A stretch of DNA of 64,000 bases, from the NCBI RefSeq assembly GCF_044810985.1, contig NZ_CP085242.1:3100001-3164000 (forward strand), written 5' to 3'. Made by a program: the position numbers and the translations under genes. Shown here in pieces: positions 17,834 to 26,781 of the stretch (position 1 is its first letter; each line of letters starts with the position of its first letter). The notes under the pieces were generated by a model that did no database searches, was not told the DNA's origin, and saw nothing but the letters and a program-made list of their open reading frames with translations. Source of the DNA: Marinospirillum sp031581385 (GTDB taxonomy: Bacteria; Pseudomonadota; Gammaproteobacteria; Pseudomonadales; Halomonadaceae).

Positions 17834-20092
17834 ATGGTAAAAGTAAGAGATGACCAACCCCTGAAAGAGGATGGCAGTGTTGATCTGGATCTCTGGCTTT
17901 GCCACCTCCAGGCGGATGTTCAGCTGAATGATCCGGCGCGGGTTCGCCAGGCCTGTGAGCTGGCCGCACAACTGGAACATCAGGCCCAGGAAGAAGGGCG
18001 CCAATGGTATGAAGGTGCGAGCAATTACCGAACCGGTCTGGAAATGGCGGATATTCTCGGTGAGCTGCGCATGGATGATGACACCCTGATTGCTGCGCTT
18101 CTCTATCGCGGCGTGCGTGAAGAACTGATTGCCCTGCCAGCCATTGAAAAGCAATTCGGCAAAACCGTGGGCACCCTGATAGCTGGTGTCCAGCAGATGG
18201 CCGCCATCAGCCAGATCCAGACCAGTGAAACCCCGGCCTTCGGACAACAGCAAAACCAGCTGGAACAACTGCGCAAAATGCTGGTTGCCGTGGTGGATGA
18301 CGTTCGGGTTGCCCTGATCAAACTGTCCGAACGCACCTGTGCCTTGCGCCAGGTCAAGGCTGCCCCGCGTGAAAAACGCCTTAGAGTGGCCCGTGAGGTC
18401 TTTGAAATCTACGCTCCCCTGGCTCACCGCCTGGGCATCGGACACATCAAATGGGAGCTGGAGGATCTTTCTTTCCGCTATCTGGAAGAAGACAGCTATA
18501 AGTACATTGCCCGCCTGCTGGCTGAAAAACGTCTGGATCGCGATGGCTACATCCAGATGGTGATCCAGAAGTTGCAGGAGGCTGTTGAAGCCCAGGGCAT
18601 CTCCGGCGTGGATCTGCAAGGCCGGGCCAAGCATATCTATTCCATCTGGCGCAAAATGAAGCGCAAGAAGATCGACTTTTCCCAGGTTTACGATGTCCGT
18701 GCCGTGCGCGTGCTCGTACCCGAGGTCAGGGATTGCTATGCCGTGCTGGGTATCGTGCACTCCATGTTCCGGCATATTCCCAATGAGTTTGATGACTATA
18801 TCGCCACCCCCAAGGAAAACGGCTACCGCTCCCTACATACAGCCGTGATCGGGCCGGAAGGCAAGGTTCTGGAAGTTCAGATACGCACCTATGCCATGCA
18901 CGATGAAGCCGAACTGGGGGTTTGTGCCCACTGGCGTTACAAGGGCACGGATGCGGCAGGCAAGAGCAATGCCTACGAAGAAAAAATTGCCTGGCTAAGG
19001 CAGGTTCTGGAATGGCACGAAGAAGTGGGGGATGCCACCGGGCTGAAAGAAGAGCTGCAGAATGATGTTGCCCCGGATCGCATTTATGTCTTCACCCCGG
19101 ATGGCCATGTGATCGACCTGCCCCAGGATGCCACCCCCATCGACTTTGCCTACCGGGTGCATACTGAAATCGGCCACCGTTGCCGGGGTGCAAAAATCAA
19201 TGGTCGCATCGTGCCACTCAACTATGCCCTGAAAACCGGCGAGCAGGTGGAAATTCTGACCTCGGCAGGCGAGGGTGGCCCCAGCCGCGACTGGTTGAAC
19301 CCTTCGCTGGGCTACGTCAAAACTTCCCGCTGCCGGGCCAAAATCCAGAACTGGTTCAAGCTGCAGGACAGGGACAAGAATGTTGATGAAGGCCGTCAAC
19401 TGATCGAGAAAGAATTCAAACGTCTGGGTCTGGAAGGTCTGGATCTGGATGCGTTGGCCAAAGCCCTCAACCTGCATGCCAAGGATGATCTCTTTGCCGC
19501 TCTGGGTGCCGGGGATATGCGTGCGGGCCAGGTTCTGTCCATGGCTCAGCACCTGTTTGGTGAGACGGAAGACCCGGATCAGTTGGATCGCCTGCTGACC
19601 CGTCCCGGCAGCCGCAAGGACAACAATCAGGACGATATCACCATCCTCGGGGTCGGTAACCTCATGACCCAGATGGCCAAGTGCTGCCAGCCACTACCGG
19701 GGGATGACATCATTGGCTACATCACAATTGGGCGGGGGGTCACCATCCACCGCCAGGATTGCAGCAACATCAACCAGCTGCGCGCTGAAGACCCCAACCG
19801 TCTGGTCAATGTCGAGTGGGGGCACAAGAAAACCCAGATGTACCCGGTGGATATCCGCATCAAGGCCTGGGACAGAACAGGGCTATTGCGTGATATCACC
19901 CTGATTCTGGCCAATGAGAAGGTTAATGTGCTCTCGGTGAACACTCTGACGGACAAGAAAGAAAACCTGGCCAATATTTTGATTACCCTGGAAGTGGCCG
20001 GTCTGGAAGCCCTGGGTCAGGTGCTGACCCGTCTGAACCAGCTGCCCAATGTCGTGGATGTTCAGCGCTTCCGGCAAAATTCCAAACACTAA
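17834..20092 (+). CDS. relA: GTP pyrophosphokinase RelA
   Basis: RelA senses uncharged tRNA on ribosomes and makes (p)ppGpp. The 752-residue protein has a degenerate hydrolase domain (about 50-200): where SpoT has the metal-binding HD pair in AALLHD, this protein has AALLYR, so hydrolase activity should be lost. The synthetase domain (about 250-370) keeps EFDDYIATPKENGYRSLH. A TGS domain (about 415-475), a helical region and a C-terminal ACT domain (about 675-750) follow. It is 45 bases after cysM and 11 bases before mazG, in one operon. Confidence 0.96.
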   Translation: MVKVRDDQPLKEDGSVDLDLWLCHLQADVQLNDPARVRQACELAAQLEHQAQEEGRQWYEGASNYRTGLEMADILGELRMDDDTLIAALLYRGVREELIALPAIEKQFGKTVGTLIAGVQQMAAISQIQTSETPAFGQQQNQLEQLRKMLVAVVDDVRVALIKLSERTCALRQVKAAPREKRLRVAREVFEIYAPLAHRLGIGHIKWELEDLSFRYLEEDSYKYIARLLAEKRLDRDGYIQMVIQKLQEAVEAQGISGVDLQGRAKHIYSIWRKMKRKKIDFSQVYDVRAVRVLVPEVRDCYAVLGIVHSMFRHIPNEFDDYIATPKENGYRSLHTAVIGPEGKVLEVQIRTYAMHDEAELGVCAHWRYKGTDAAGKSNAYEEKIAWLRQVLEWHEEVGDATGLKEELQNDVAPDRIYVFTPDGHVIDLPQDATPIDFAYRVHTEIGHRCRGAKINGRIVPLNYALKTGEQVEILTSAGEGGPSRDWLNPSLGYVKTSRCRAKIQNWFKLQDRDKNVDEGRQLIEKEFKRLGLEGLDLDALAKALNLHAKDDLFAALGAGDMRAGQVLSMAQHLFGETEDPDQLDRLLTRPGSRKDNNQDDITILGVGNLMTQMAKCCQPLPGDDIIGYITIGRGVTIHRQDCSNINQLRAEDPNRLVNVEWGHKKTQMYPVDIRIKAWDRTGLLRDITLILANEKVNVLSVNTLTDKKENLANILITLEVAGLEALGQVLTRLNQLPNVVDVQRFRQNSKH

Positions 20093-20103
20093 GGAGTTGC
20101 CAA

Positions 20104-20931
20104 ATGGCCCAATACAGCCTGCAAGATCTGCTCACCCTGATGGCACGACTGCGCGATCCCCAGGACGGCTGCCCCTGGGATCTCAAGCAAACCTGGGAAA
20201 GCATTGTTCCGCATACCCTGGAAGAAGCCTATGAAGTGGCTGACTGTATTGAGCGGGGCGACCTGGAGCATTTGCAGGAAGAACTGGGTGACCTGCTGTT
20301 TCAAGTGGTTTATTACAGCCGTTTTGGGGAGGAGGAAAACCGCTTTGATTTTCATCAGGTGGTGGATGGGCTCACCCGCAAACTGATTCGCCGCCACCCG
20401 CATGTCTTTCCCGAAGGCACTCTGGAAAGCCGTGCCGGTGATCAGAAAGTTAATGAATTGGAAGTTAAAAACACCTGGGAAACCCTCAAAGCTGAAGAAC
20501 GCAAGGTCAAACAGCAGGCGACCTCTGTTCTTGACGGGATTCCTGCCAACCTGCCTGCCGTCACCCGCGCTTTGAAATTGCAGAAGCGAGCTGCTCGTGT
20601 GGGATTTGACTGGGGCGAAGCCTACCAGGTACTGGATAAGCTGGAAGAAGAACTCGCGGAAATTCGTGAAGCCCTGGCAGAAGGCAATCAGGCGGCTGTC
20701 GCTGATGAGGTGGGGGATTTTCTGTTTGCTTCGGTGAACCTGGCACGCCACCTGAAAGTGGACCCTGAAGCTGCAGTGCGCAGCACCAATCGTAAATTCG
20801 AACGGCGCTTTAAATATGTGGAACAGCAAAGTGCCCTGAACCACCCGAATCAACAAGTGCCTCTGGAAACTCTGGAAGGCTATTGGCAAGAAGCAAAACG
20901 CAAGGAAAGCCCGGATGCGCCTGTCACTTAG
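20104..20931 (+). CDS. mazG: Nucleoside triphosphate pyrophosphohydrolase MazG
   Basis: MazG hydrolyses NTPs to NMP and pyrophosphate and, in E. coli, lowers ppGpp during starvation. The protein is 275 residues with two MazG repeats. The first has CPWDLKQTW and the metal-binding EEAYEV...EELGDLLFQV pattern (about 20-65); the second, at about 160-210, has EELAEIREAL and DEVGDFLFA. It directly follows relA, the classical arrangement, and its end overlaps the start of the histidine kinase gene by 17 bases. Confidence 0.95.
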   Translation: MAQYSLQDLLTLMARLRDPQDGCPWDLKQTWESIVPHTLEEAYEVADCIERGDLEHLQEELGDLLFQVVYYSRFGEEENRFDFHQVVDGLTRKLIRRHPHVFPEGTLESRAGDQKVNELEVKNTWETLKAEERKVKQQATSVLDGIPANLPAVTRALKLQKRAARVGFDWGEAYQVLDKLEEELAEIREALAEGNQAAVADEVGDFLFASVNLARHLKVDPEAAVRSTNRKFERRFKYVEQQSALNHPNQQVPLETLEGYWQEAKRKESPDAPVT

Positions 20932-23728
20932 AAGCTGGATTCTTCTGGGCTGTTTTCTGCCCGTTTGGTTACTGGTCATTCTGGGAGGAAGCTGGCTTCT
21001 CAACAGCTACTTCTCCAGCCTCGAACAACAACTCATCGATCGCGGTCAACTGACCTTAAAAAACCTCAAGCCCAGCCTGGCCATCCAGCTGCATGAAGGT
21101 GAACGCTTACCACAGTTGCGGAGTCTGTCCGAGCAACTGCTGGAAGACTCGGATGTGCGTGCTTTCTCCCTTTATGATCACAAGCGCAGCAGCCTTTTAC
21201 ATGCCGGCCCCAGCATGCGCCCTCTGGAAAACAACCCCAATGCACGCTGGTCAGAGCAATCCCGGATGGCTGTTGAACAGGAAACCCTGCGTTTTATCGA
21301 ACCCATCTATGCTCCCCAGGCCAGCCGTGATTTATCCCGCTTGCGGGCCGGGGAAAGCCCTGAGTTGCTGGGCTGGGCCGAACTGGAGTTGTCGCTGACT
21401 CCTGGCCTGCTGCACCAGTACCGTTTGCTCTTGATCAGTGGCGTACTGCTCCTGAGCCTGTTTGTGATCAGCCTGCTGCTGGTGCAATACCTGTCGCGCT
21501 ATCTGGGCCAGCGTCTGGAAGCTTCCATGGAAGCCGTGGCTCAAATGGGGCAGGGGGAACGACCTGAACCGGTTCCGGAAACCCGGGTGCAAGAGCTGCA
21601 GGAACTGGGGAGCAGTATCAATCAAATGATACAGGCGATGGGTCAGCGCGAAGATCTGCTGCTGCAATCCATTGACGAAGTGCGCGAAGATGCCTCACGC
21701 AGCCTGGAAACCATTGAAATCAAAAACATAGAACTGGACCGGGCACGCAAGGATGCACTCCAGGCCAGCCGTATCAAATCCGAGTTTCTGGCCAATATGA
21801 GCCATGAAATCCGCACCCCCCTGAATGGCATTATCGGTTTCTCCAATCTGCTGTCGCGCACCCATCTGGATGGTCGCCAGAAAGAATACCTGGGGCATAT
21901 CCTGGGAGCTTCGGAAACCATGTTGGGCATCATCAATGACATTCTGGATTTCTCAAAAATTGAAGCAGGCAAACTGGTTCTGGAAGAAGAACCCGTCAAC
22001 CTGCGTGATCTGCTGGATTCCACCCTCTCCATGCTGGCACCCCAGGCGCACCGGCAAAGCCTGGATCTTCTGGGGCTGGTTTATGACGATGTGCCCCAGC
22101 TGGTAAAAAGTGACCCCCTGCGTTTAAAGCAACTCCTCAGCAACCTGATCAGCAACGCCCTGAAATTCACTGAGCGGGGCGAAGTTGTGGTACGGGTGAT
22201 GCTGGATGGTGATGACGAAGTGGATGAGCAACCCGCATCCGAACAGTGTTCCCTACGCATTGCCGTCAGTGATACCGGAATCGGGTTGAGTGAAGCACAA
22301 AGACAAAAACTCTTTCAGGCCTTTTCCCAGGCAGACACCACCCAGACCCGCCAATTTGGTGGCACTGGCCTGGGGCTGGCGATCTGCAAACAACTGGTGC
22401 ACCAGATGGGCGGGCAGATCGACCTGGACAGCGAAGAAGGCAAGGGTTCCACCTTCTGGTTTACCTTGCCACTGAATGTGGTGGAACCAGCCAAAGATCC
22501 TTCCCCCTGGTTGGTGGGGCGCAGACTGGGCGTGCTGGAAACGCATCGCCTGACCAATCAGTCCTGGTGCCACCAGTTGCGCAGTTGGGGTGCCCAGGTC
22601 GTCGCCTGGCAAAGCCCTGAAGAAATGCTGGACAACCTGAACGGACAGGATTTAACCGCCGTACTGGTAGGCCTGAACAGTGCCGAAGCCAGCTCACCCT
22701 TGTGGCTGGATGCTCTGGGGCAGCTCCGCCAGCAGGGTTATCGCTGCTTATTGTTACTCAACACTTCCGAACCGGAAGTGCATGCCCGCCTGCGTCACCG
22801 CGTCAGCGATCATCTATTGCTCAAACCCCTGGTCATACCGCGCTTCAAACAGGCACTGGAAAGCCTGCTGGAAGGCTCTGGGCAAACCGGCATGCAAGCT
22901 GCTTCCTTGCCTGAGCGCAGTATTCCAATTCCAAAGGCGACAAGAATACTGGCGGTGGATGACACTCCATCCAATCTTTTATTGCTGGTCACCCTGTTGC
23001 AACAACTGGGGTTTGAAACCTTCCAGGCCAACGGCGGTGAAGAAGCCGTGGAGTTGGTAAAAAAAGAGCCTGTCAGCCTGATTCTGATGGACATTCAAAT
23101 GCCCGGAATGGATGGTGTAGAGGCCACACGCAACATCCGCTCCCTGGGCCACCAATATCGCAGCCTGCCGATTATCGCCCTCACCGCCCATGCGGTTGCC
23201 GAAGAACGCACCGCCTGGCTGCAGGCCGGAATCAATGATGTGCTGATCAAGCCCCTGAATGAAAAGCTTCTCACCGACCTGCTTTATCGCTGGCTGGGTG
23301 ATCGTTTTACCGACAAGGAAAAATGGCTGATTTCTGATAGCGCTGAACAATCAGAAGAAGCTTGGCAATCCTGCCCGGTGGATCGGGAGCTGGGAATCAA
23401 ACTGGCAGCAGGGCGCCCGGAGCTGGCTGACGAACTGCTGGAGCTTTTGCTTACCTCCCTGGAACAAAGCAAAGAAGCCATCCAGGCTGCCCTGAAAAGT
23501 GAACAGGACGAAGACCTGATCGACGCCGTACACCGCCTGCACGGAGCCACCCGCTACTGCGGCGTACCCGACCTCGCCCAGATCACCGAAGCCTTGGAAA
23601 CCCAACTCAAAGTTGGACAGGAACAACTCGTCGCTACCAGCCTGGAACAACTTTTCTATGAAATAGACCGCCTGCTTGACTGGCGGGAAAGGGAGTACAG
23701 AGCGGATTGGCATTCGAGGGGTGGGTAG
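20915..23728 (+). CDS. barA: Hybrid sensor histidine kinase of BarA/GacS type
   Basis: A 937-residue tripartite hybrid kinase. Two membrane segments (about 7-30 and 168-192) flank a short periplasmic sensor of about 135 residues. After a HAMP-like region comes the kinase core with phosphoacceptor His in NMSHEIRTPLNG (about 297) and ATP-binding boxes NALKFTERG, DTGIGLSEAQ and FGGTGLGLAIC. A degenerate receiver-like region (about 530-660), a true receiver with ILAVDD and LILMDIQMPGMDG (phosphorylated Asp), and a C-terminal HPt domain with HRLHGATRYCG complete the phosphorelay. This is the BarA/GacS layout, which signals to UvrY/GacA and the CsrA small RNAs. It overlaps mazG by 17 bases. Confidence 0.92.
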   Translation: MRLSLRSWILLGCFLPVWLLVILGGSWLLNSYFSSLEQQLIDRGQLTLKNLKPSLAIQLHEGERLPQLRSLSEQLLEDSDVRAFSLYDHKRSSLLHAGPSMRPLENNPNARWSEQSRMAVEQETLRFIEPIYAPQASRDLSRLRAGESPELLGWAELELSLTPGLLHQYRLLLISGVLLLSLFVISLLLVQYLSRYLGQRLEASMEAVAQMGQGERPEPVPETRVQELQELGSSINQMIQAMGQREDLLLQSIDEVREDASRSLETIEIKNIELDRARKDALQASRIKSEFLANMSHEIRTPLNGIIGFSNLLSRTHLDGRQKEYLGHILGASETMLGIINDILDFSKIEAGKLVLEEEPVNLRDLLDSTLSMLAPQAHRQSLDLLGLVYDDVPQLVKSDPLRLKQLLSNLISNALKFTERGEVVVRVMLDGDDEVDEQPASEQCSLRIAVSDTGIGLSEAQRQKLFQAFSQADTTQTRQFGGTGLGLAICKQLVHQMGGQIDLDSEEGKGSTFWFTLPLNVVEPAKDPSPWLVGRRLGVLETHRLTNQSWCHQLRSWGAQVVAWQSPEEMLDNLNGQDLTAVLVGLNSAEASSPLWLDALGQLRQQGYRCLLLLNTSEPEVHARLRHRVSDHLLLKPLVIPRFKQALESLLEGSGQTGMQAASLPERSIPIPKATRILAVDDTPSNLLLLVTLLQQLGFETFQANGGEEAVELVKKEPVSLILMDIQMPGMDGVEATRNIRSLGHQYRSLPIIALTAHAVAEERTAWLQAGINDVLIKPLNEKLLTDLLYRWLGDRFTDKEKWLISDSAEQSEEAWQSCPVDRELGIKLAAGRPELADELLELLLTSLEQSKEAIQAALKSEQDEDLIDAVHRLHGATRYCGVPDLAQITEALETQLKVGQEQLVATSLEQLFYEIDRLLDWREREYRADWHSRGG

Positions 23729-24033
23729 GGTTTTTGGCTGAGTGATTTATTTGAGTGAATGTTGACTTGGATTCTTGAAATAGCAGATAAAATCCGATAA
23801 TTTGCAAAAAAGAGTAAGGGTTTTGGAAGCAGGGAGCGAATATGGTTGGTAATATCCAAAAAATACTGCACAGTATTTAAGGTTTCCTCTCTTGCTACGG
23901 AAAAAGCACAGTCTCTGAATCAGTGGTTAATATCAATTTTCCAGTGAGCAGAAAATTCAGGTAAGATTATTATACGTTAAGCATTTAACTGGCTCGGTGC
24001 TTGATGTGTCTGTAGAGCCAAATGGAGAAATTT
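23729..24033. promoter_or_regulatory. AT-rich intergenic region with an 18-base palindrome
   Basis: This stretch after barA holds no credible gene. Its clearest structure is AAATACTG-CA-CAGTATTT at 23861-23878, two perfect 8-base arms, which could be an operator. It is not a LexA box, since the spacing between CTG and CAG is 2 and not 10. Further on, TATTATA near 23966 is a possible -10 box for the lipoprotein gene. Base composition shifts to AT-rich from here to about 25.5 kb. Confidence 0.4.
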
Positions 24034-24528
24034 ATGTATAAGCAGTTATTGCTGTTGGTTTTGTTCATTACCTTGGTTGGGTGTGGCGGTGGTAAGCCGA
24101 ATGAGTCCGATCTTGAGAAGTCCTTCAATGAGTCATTTGATGGATTTAAGCAAGCTGGTATTGATCTTTCTCAGTATATTGAAGCTAGTTCTTTCGATAT
24201 CTCTGATTCGTATGAGGATGGAAGGTTTTATGTGGTAACAGCCACGCCGAAAATAAATATTAAAAAATCACTTGATAATGCTGCTATCCAGTCAATAGAC
24301 GAGCAAGCAGGTGAATTATCTTCTTACATATTTGTGACAATAAAAATGCTAGAGGAGTTGAGCAAATATGATGCTGGTCAGATCAATCAGCAAGAAATGA
24401 TGGCAAATCTTCAAACTGCTCACTTGGAGAAGCCCGAAGGTATTCTCAAAGCAGGCACAACATTCTATGGGCTTGAAAGTGAATATAAATTTCGAAAGAC
24501 TGACAATGGTTGGATGGCAGTAGAGTAA
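24034..24528 (+). CDS. Small predicted lipoprotein of unknown function
   Basis: A 164-residue protein with a lipoprotein signal peptide: MYKQLLLLVLFITLVGC has a positive start, a hydrophobic core and a lipobox ending LVGC, with the modified Cys at about residue 17. GGGK follows, so it is probably sorted to the outer membrane. The mature part is acidic and polar and ends in a domain with KAGTTFYGLESEYKFRKTDNGWMAVE. The start is chosen because GGAGA lies a few bases before this ATG, and the ATG inside the alternative is 4 codons earlier within that site. No relative is recognised. Codon use is AT-rich, unlike barA, suggesting acquisition. Confidence 0.7.
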   Translation: MYKQLLLLVLFITLVGCGGGKPNESDLEKSFNESFDGFKQAGIDLSQYIEASSFDISDSYEDGRFYVVTATPKINIKKSLDNAAIQSIDEQAGELSSYIFVTIKMLEELSKYDAGQINQQEMMANLQTAHLEKPEGILKAGTTFYGLESEYKFRKTDNGWMAVE

Positions 24529-24749
24529 TTTTTCTGCTTCAATCTTAATGAGAAATGCATTGCAGTAAGTATTAGGTGCGGCCTTCACATTGCTTATAGC
24601 CGTACCTAAACTGAATTGGCGGTAGTTTAGAATGAAAATATAGTGAATGAAATCAGCGTTGTTCTTGCTGATGGGGTTTTCTCTGTTGGTGTGTTGGACT
24701 GTTTAGTCGTTAATTGGAAATTGTCGGAAAATAAATTATGGAGTGATTG

Positions 24750-25463
24750 ATGAATTTTGTATCAGTTGATGATGTGAGCTATTGTGACACAACTTTTGAT
24801 AAACAGCTGTCAAATATCGAGGGGGTTAATCGACTTCCTTGGATTGGGTTGAATTACAATAATCAAAAAGTAAAAACATTGCTTCTCGGAGAAAGTGTTT
24901 ATGACTGGAAACCTAAAGACCCCTCTAATTTTGAAAAAATTTATCACTCAGACAGCTTGAGAAAAATTCATAAATCACATGCTTTGAATTTCAAAAAAAA
25001 TTCAAAATTTGTAAGAAATATAGAAAGAGCTTTGTTTATTAAAAAGTATCCCACTGATGATGAGAAGTCTCTACTCTGGAATTCTGTTGTTTATCATAAC
25101 CTTGTGAGCAAGGTTCTTAAAACCAAAAAGAAAAGGCCAGCATATAGTGATTACTATTATGGATGGCATGTATTTGGTAGTCTGGTCTCAATACTTGATA
25201 TTGATCAAGTCCTTGTTTATGGTTTGGAAAATAGTAAGATAAAATCTTTCTTGCAGTACTGTGATGAAAAAAACTTTACAATAATAGAAAAAATTAAAAT
25301 TAAAGATAAAGTTGGTCGCTCCTATCCTAGGAAAATCACTTTCCAGATACATGGAAAAAATATATCTATGCTTTTCATTCGTCATCCAAGCTCTTACTTT
25401 AGCTGGAAAAAATGGGGGTCAGTCATTCGATCAACAATTAATGTGCCTGATAATATCGCTTAG
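24750..25463 (+). CDS. Unknown protein with faint uracil-DNA-glycosylase-like motifs
   Basis: A 237-residue soluble protein, AT-rich and lysine-rich, with no signal peptide or membrane segment. Two features stand out: VKTLLLGESVYDW near residue 45 and IRHPSSYFSWKKW near residue 220. A hydrophobic strand ending GES plus a late HPS motif is the spacing seen in uracil-DNA-glycosylase-fold proteins (motif 1 strand and motif 2 His), so a base-excision or related fold is possible. This is a weak guess from two short motifs. The start ATG is preceded by GGAG at 6 bases. It lies alone in the accessory patch, 43 bases before a small ORF on the same strand. Confidence 0.55.
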   Translation: MNFVSVDDVSYCDTTFDKQLSNIEGVNRLPWIGLNYNNQKVKTLLLGESVYDWKPKDPSNFEKIYHSDSLRKIHKSHALNFKKNSKFVRNIERALFIKKYPTDDEKSLLWNSVVYHNLVSKVLKTKKKRPAYSDYYYGWHVFGSLVSILDIDQVLVYGLENSKIKSFLQYCDEKNFTIIEKIKIKDKVGRSYPRKITFQIHGKNISMLFIRHPSSYFSWKKWGSVIRSTINVPDNIA

Positions 25464-25506
25464 CCATTGGCTGCATAGAGACACTGTTAAAGTGTGGAGT
25501 TGTCAA

Positions 25507-25728
25507 ATGAGTGATCGAAACCCTGAAGCAGAAATTCTTGATGGCATAGGCAAAGCCAAACAGTTCAAGAAAAGTAAATCAGCGCTTCGCACGCATAAGC
25601 TTTCAGTGCCACCACCATGTGAGGTGACTGAACAAGATTTACCTGAGGATTACCATCTGGTAAAACTCGTTGAAAAGCGCATTGTGGATAAGAAGCAGGC
25701 TGTATTAGTGTCTTTGGAGGACTTGTAG
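25507..25728 (+). CDS. Small hypothetical protein (73 aa)
   Basis: A 73-residue charged protein with a GGAG 8 to 9 bases before its ATG. The first third is basic (KAKQFKKSKSALRTHK), then comes a PPPCEVTEQDLPEDY segment, and the end is KLVEKRIVDKKQAVLVSLEDL. The basic N-terminus and small size would fit a nucleic-acid-binding protein or an antitoxin, but I recognise no family. It follows the unknown protein gene by 43 bases and may be co-transcribed. The frame is open further upstream, overlapping that gene, but no ribosome site supports a longer form. Confidence 0.5.
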   Translation: MSDRNPEAEILDGIGKAKQFKKSKSALRTHKLSVPPPCEVTEQDLPEDYHLVKLVEKRIVDKKQAVLVSLEDL

Positions 25729-25839
25729 ACACAAGCTTCACTAGACTGCTCTCAGCAATAGCCAGCCAGCAGGGTGCAAAAAATCACCGAAGGCAGGTAC
25801 TGCTAAAGATGGCCGCGAAATTCCCCTAAGGGTGGTTTC

Positions 25840-25914
25840 TTAGCGTAAACCAAGGAAGGAAAGAATCGCTAAAACGATAACGACTGCGCCGACGATATAG
25901 ACGATACTGTTCAT
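25840..25914 (-). CDS. 24-residue single-pass membrane miniprotein
   Basis: A short minus-strand gene: ATG with AGGAG 6 bases upstream, then 24 codons and TAA. The peptide starts MNSIVYIVG, runs as one hydrophobic helix of about 18 residues and ends in SFLGLR. The near-ideal ribosome site and clean membrane helix argue that it is real. I recall very similar miniproteins in other Proteobacteria, but I cannot verify this. Function unknown; such miniproteins often modulate a larger membrane partner or act in stress. It is not part of any neighbouring operon. Confidence 0.6.
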   Translation of the reverse strand: MNSIVYIVGAVVIVLAILSFLGLR

Positions 25915-26117
25915 AATAACTCCTGCTTTATCACAAATCCGAAATTGGGGTAGTGCTGACTTTCTGCACTTCATCTCAATTCAGGCTAGGCTCCTGGCTT
26001 TGTCCAGTCTGTTCGCTGGCGCACGGAGTTGTGAAACGAAGGGCTATTGCAAGTAGAGATAGGGTTAGGTCATCTCTTTGTCTTGCCACGAGTAATCCAT
26101 TGGATTATAGTTCAAGT

Positions 26118-26465
26118 ATGTTTACCACTATCACTGAGCTCCCGGAATACATCAAACGAGCAGATGCTTTGCTGACCGACTCTGAACGTAAGGCTGTCAT
26201 CGACTACCTTGCAGAGCATCCTCTTTCTGGTGATTTGCTGGAGGGTACAGGTGGTATTCGTAAGCTTCGTTGGGGTCGAGGCAATAAGGGAAAAAGTGGT
26301 GGTGTAAGAGTGATTTACTATTACCATGATCAACGAATCCCCCTTTACTTGCTGACACTTTTTGGCAAAGGCGAACGAGCTAACTTATCAAAAGCAGATC
26401 GAAATGCTTTGTCCAGGTTGGTCACTGTTCTTGTTCATACCTCACTGGAGAAAAATCATGGCTAG
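26118..26465 (+). CDS. RelE/HigB-type toxin of a toxin-antitoxin pair
   Basis: A 115-residue protein of the RelE/ParE superfamily, whose HigB-like members cleave mRNA on the ribosome. Recognisable segments are a leading helix region with LTDSERKAVIDYLAEHP, then GGIRKLRWGRGNKGKSGGVRVIYYYH and LYLLTLFGKGE, the strand pattern of the fold with basic catalytic surface. I place the start at the ATG opening MFTTITELPEYIK; the frame is open upstream but lacks support. The toxin gene comes first and overlaps the antitoxin start by 8 bases, the order typical of HigBA-type modules. It lies in the accessory patch. Confidence 0.85.
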   Translation: MFTTITELPEYIKRADALLTDSERKAVIDYLAEHPLSGDLLEGTGGIRKLRWGRGNKGKSGGVRVIYYYHDQRIPLYLLTLFGKGERANLSKADRNALSRLVTVLVHTSLEKNHG

Positions 26466-26742
26466 TGCATATGAGAGTATTGCTCAAGGCTTACAAGAAG
26501 CAATCGAGCTGAATCAAGGGCACAAAGTAGCTGCTAAAACCTATCGCCCAGAACCGGTTAATGTGGCGGAAATTCGGCACAAACTGGGTCTGACTCAAAT
26601 GGAGTTTGCTTCAAAGTTTTGCATCAGTGTCTCAACGCTAAGACATTGGGAGCGTGGTGACCGAACGCCTCATGGGCCTGCACTGGCTTTATTGCATGTG
26701 GTTTCGAAAGAGCCTCAGGCGGTTCTTAGAGCCTTGAGTTAG
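26458..26742 (+). CDS. XRE-family antitoxin (HigA/NadS-like)
   Basis: A 94-residue DNA-binding protein with a helix-turn-helix of the Cro/C1 type at about residues 38-90: VAEIRHKLGLTQMEFASKF then STLRHWERGDRTPHGPA, which is the usual recognition helix. Such proteins bind both the toxin and their own promoter. It begins inside the end of the toxin gene (8-base overlap), ensuring coupled expression. The N-terminal 35 residues would be the toxin-binding part. Direct autoregulation is inferred from the family. Confidence 0.85.
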   Translation: MASAYESIAQGLQEAIELNQGHKVAAKTYRPEPVNVAEIRHKLGLTQMEFASKFCISVSTLRHWERGDRTPHGPALALLHVVSKEPQAVLRALS

Positions 26743-26781
26743 TAAACGGGCATCTGATAGAAAAATTTGTGAGGTATAGAC

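Noticed and set aside
16940..18775. 611-codon open frame on the minus strand
   Set aside because: It is antisense to cysM and relA, which are both certain; the translation is low-complexity and His/Gln-rich as expected of a shadow frame.
23861..23878. LexA (SOS) box
   Set aside because: The CTG and CAG half-sites are only 2 bases apart, where a LexA site needs 10.
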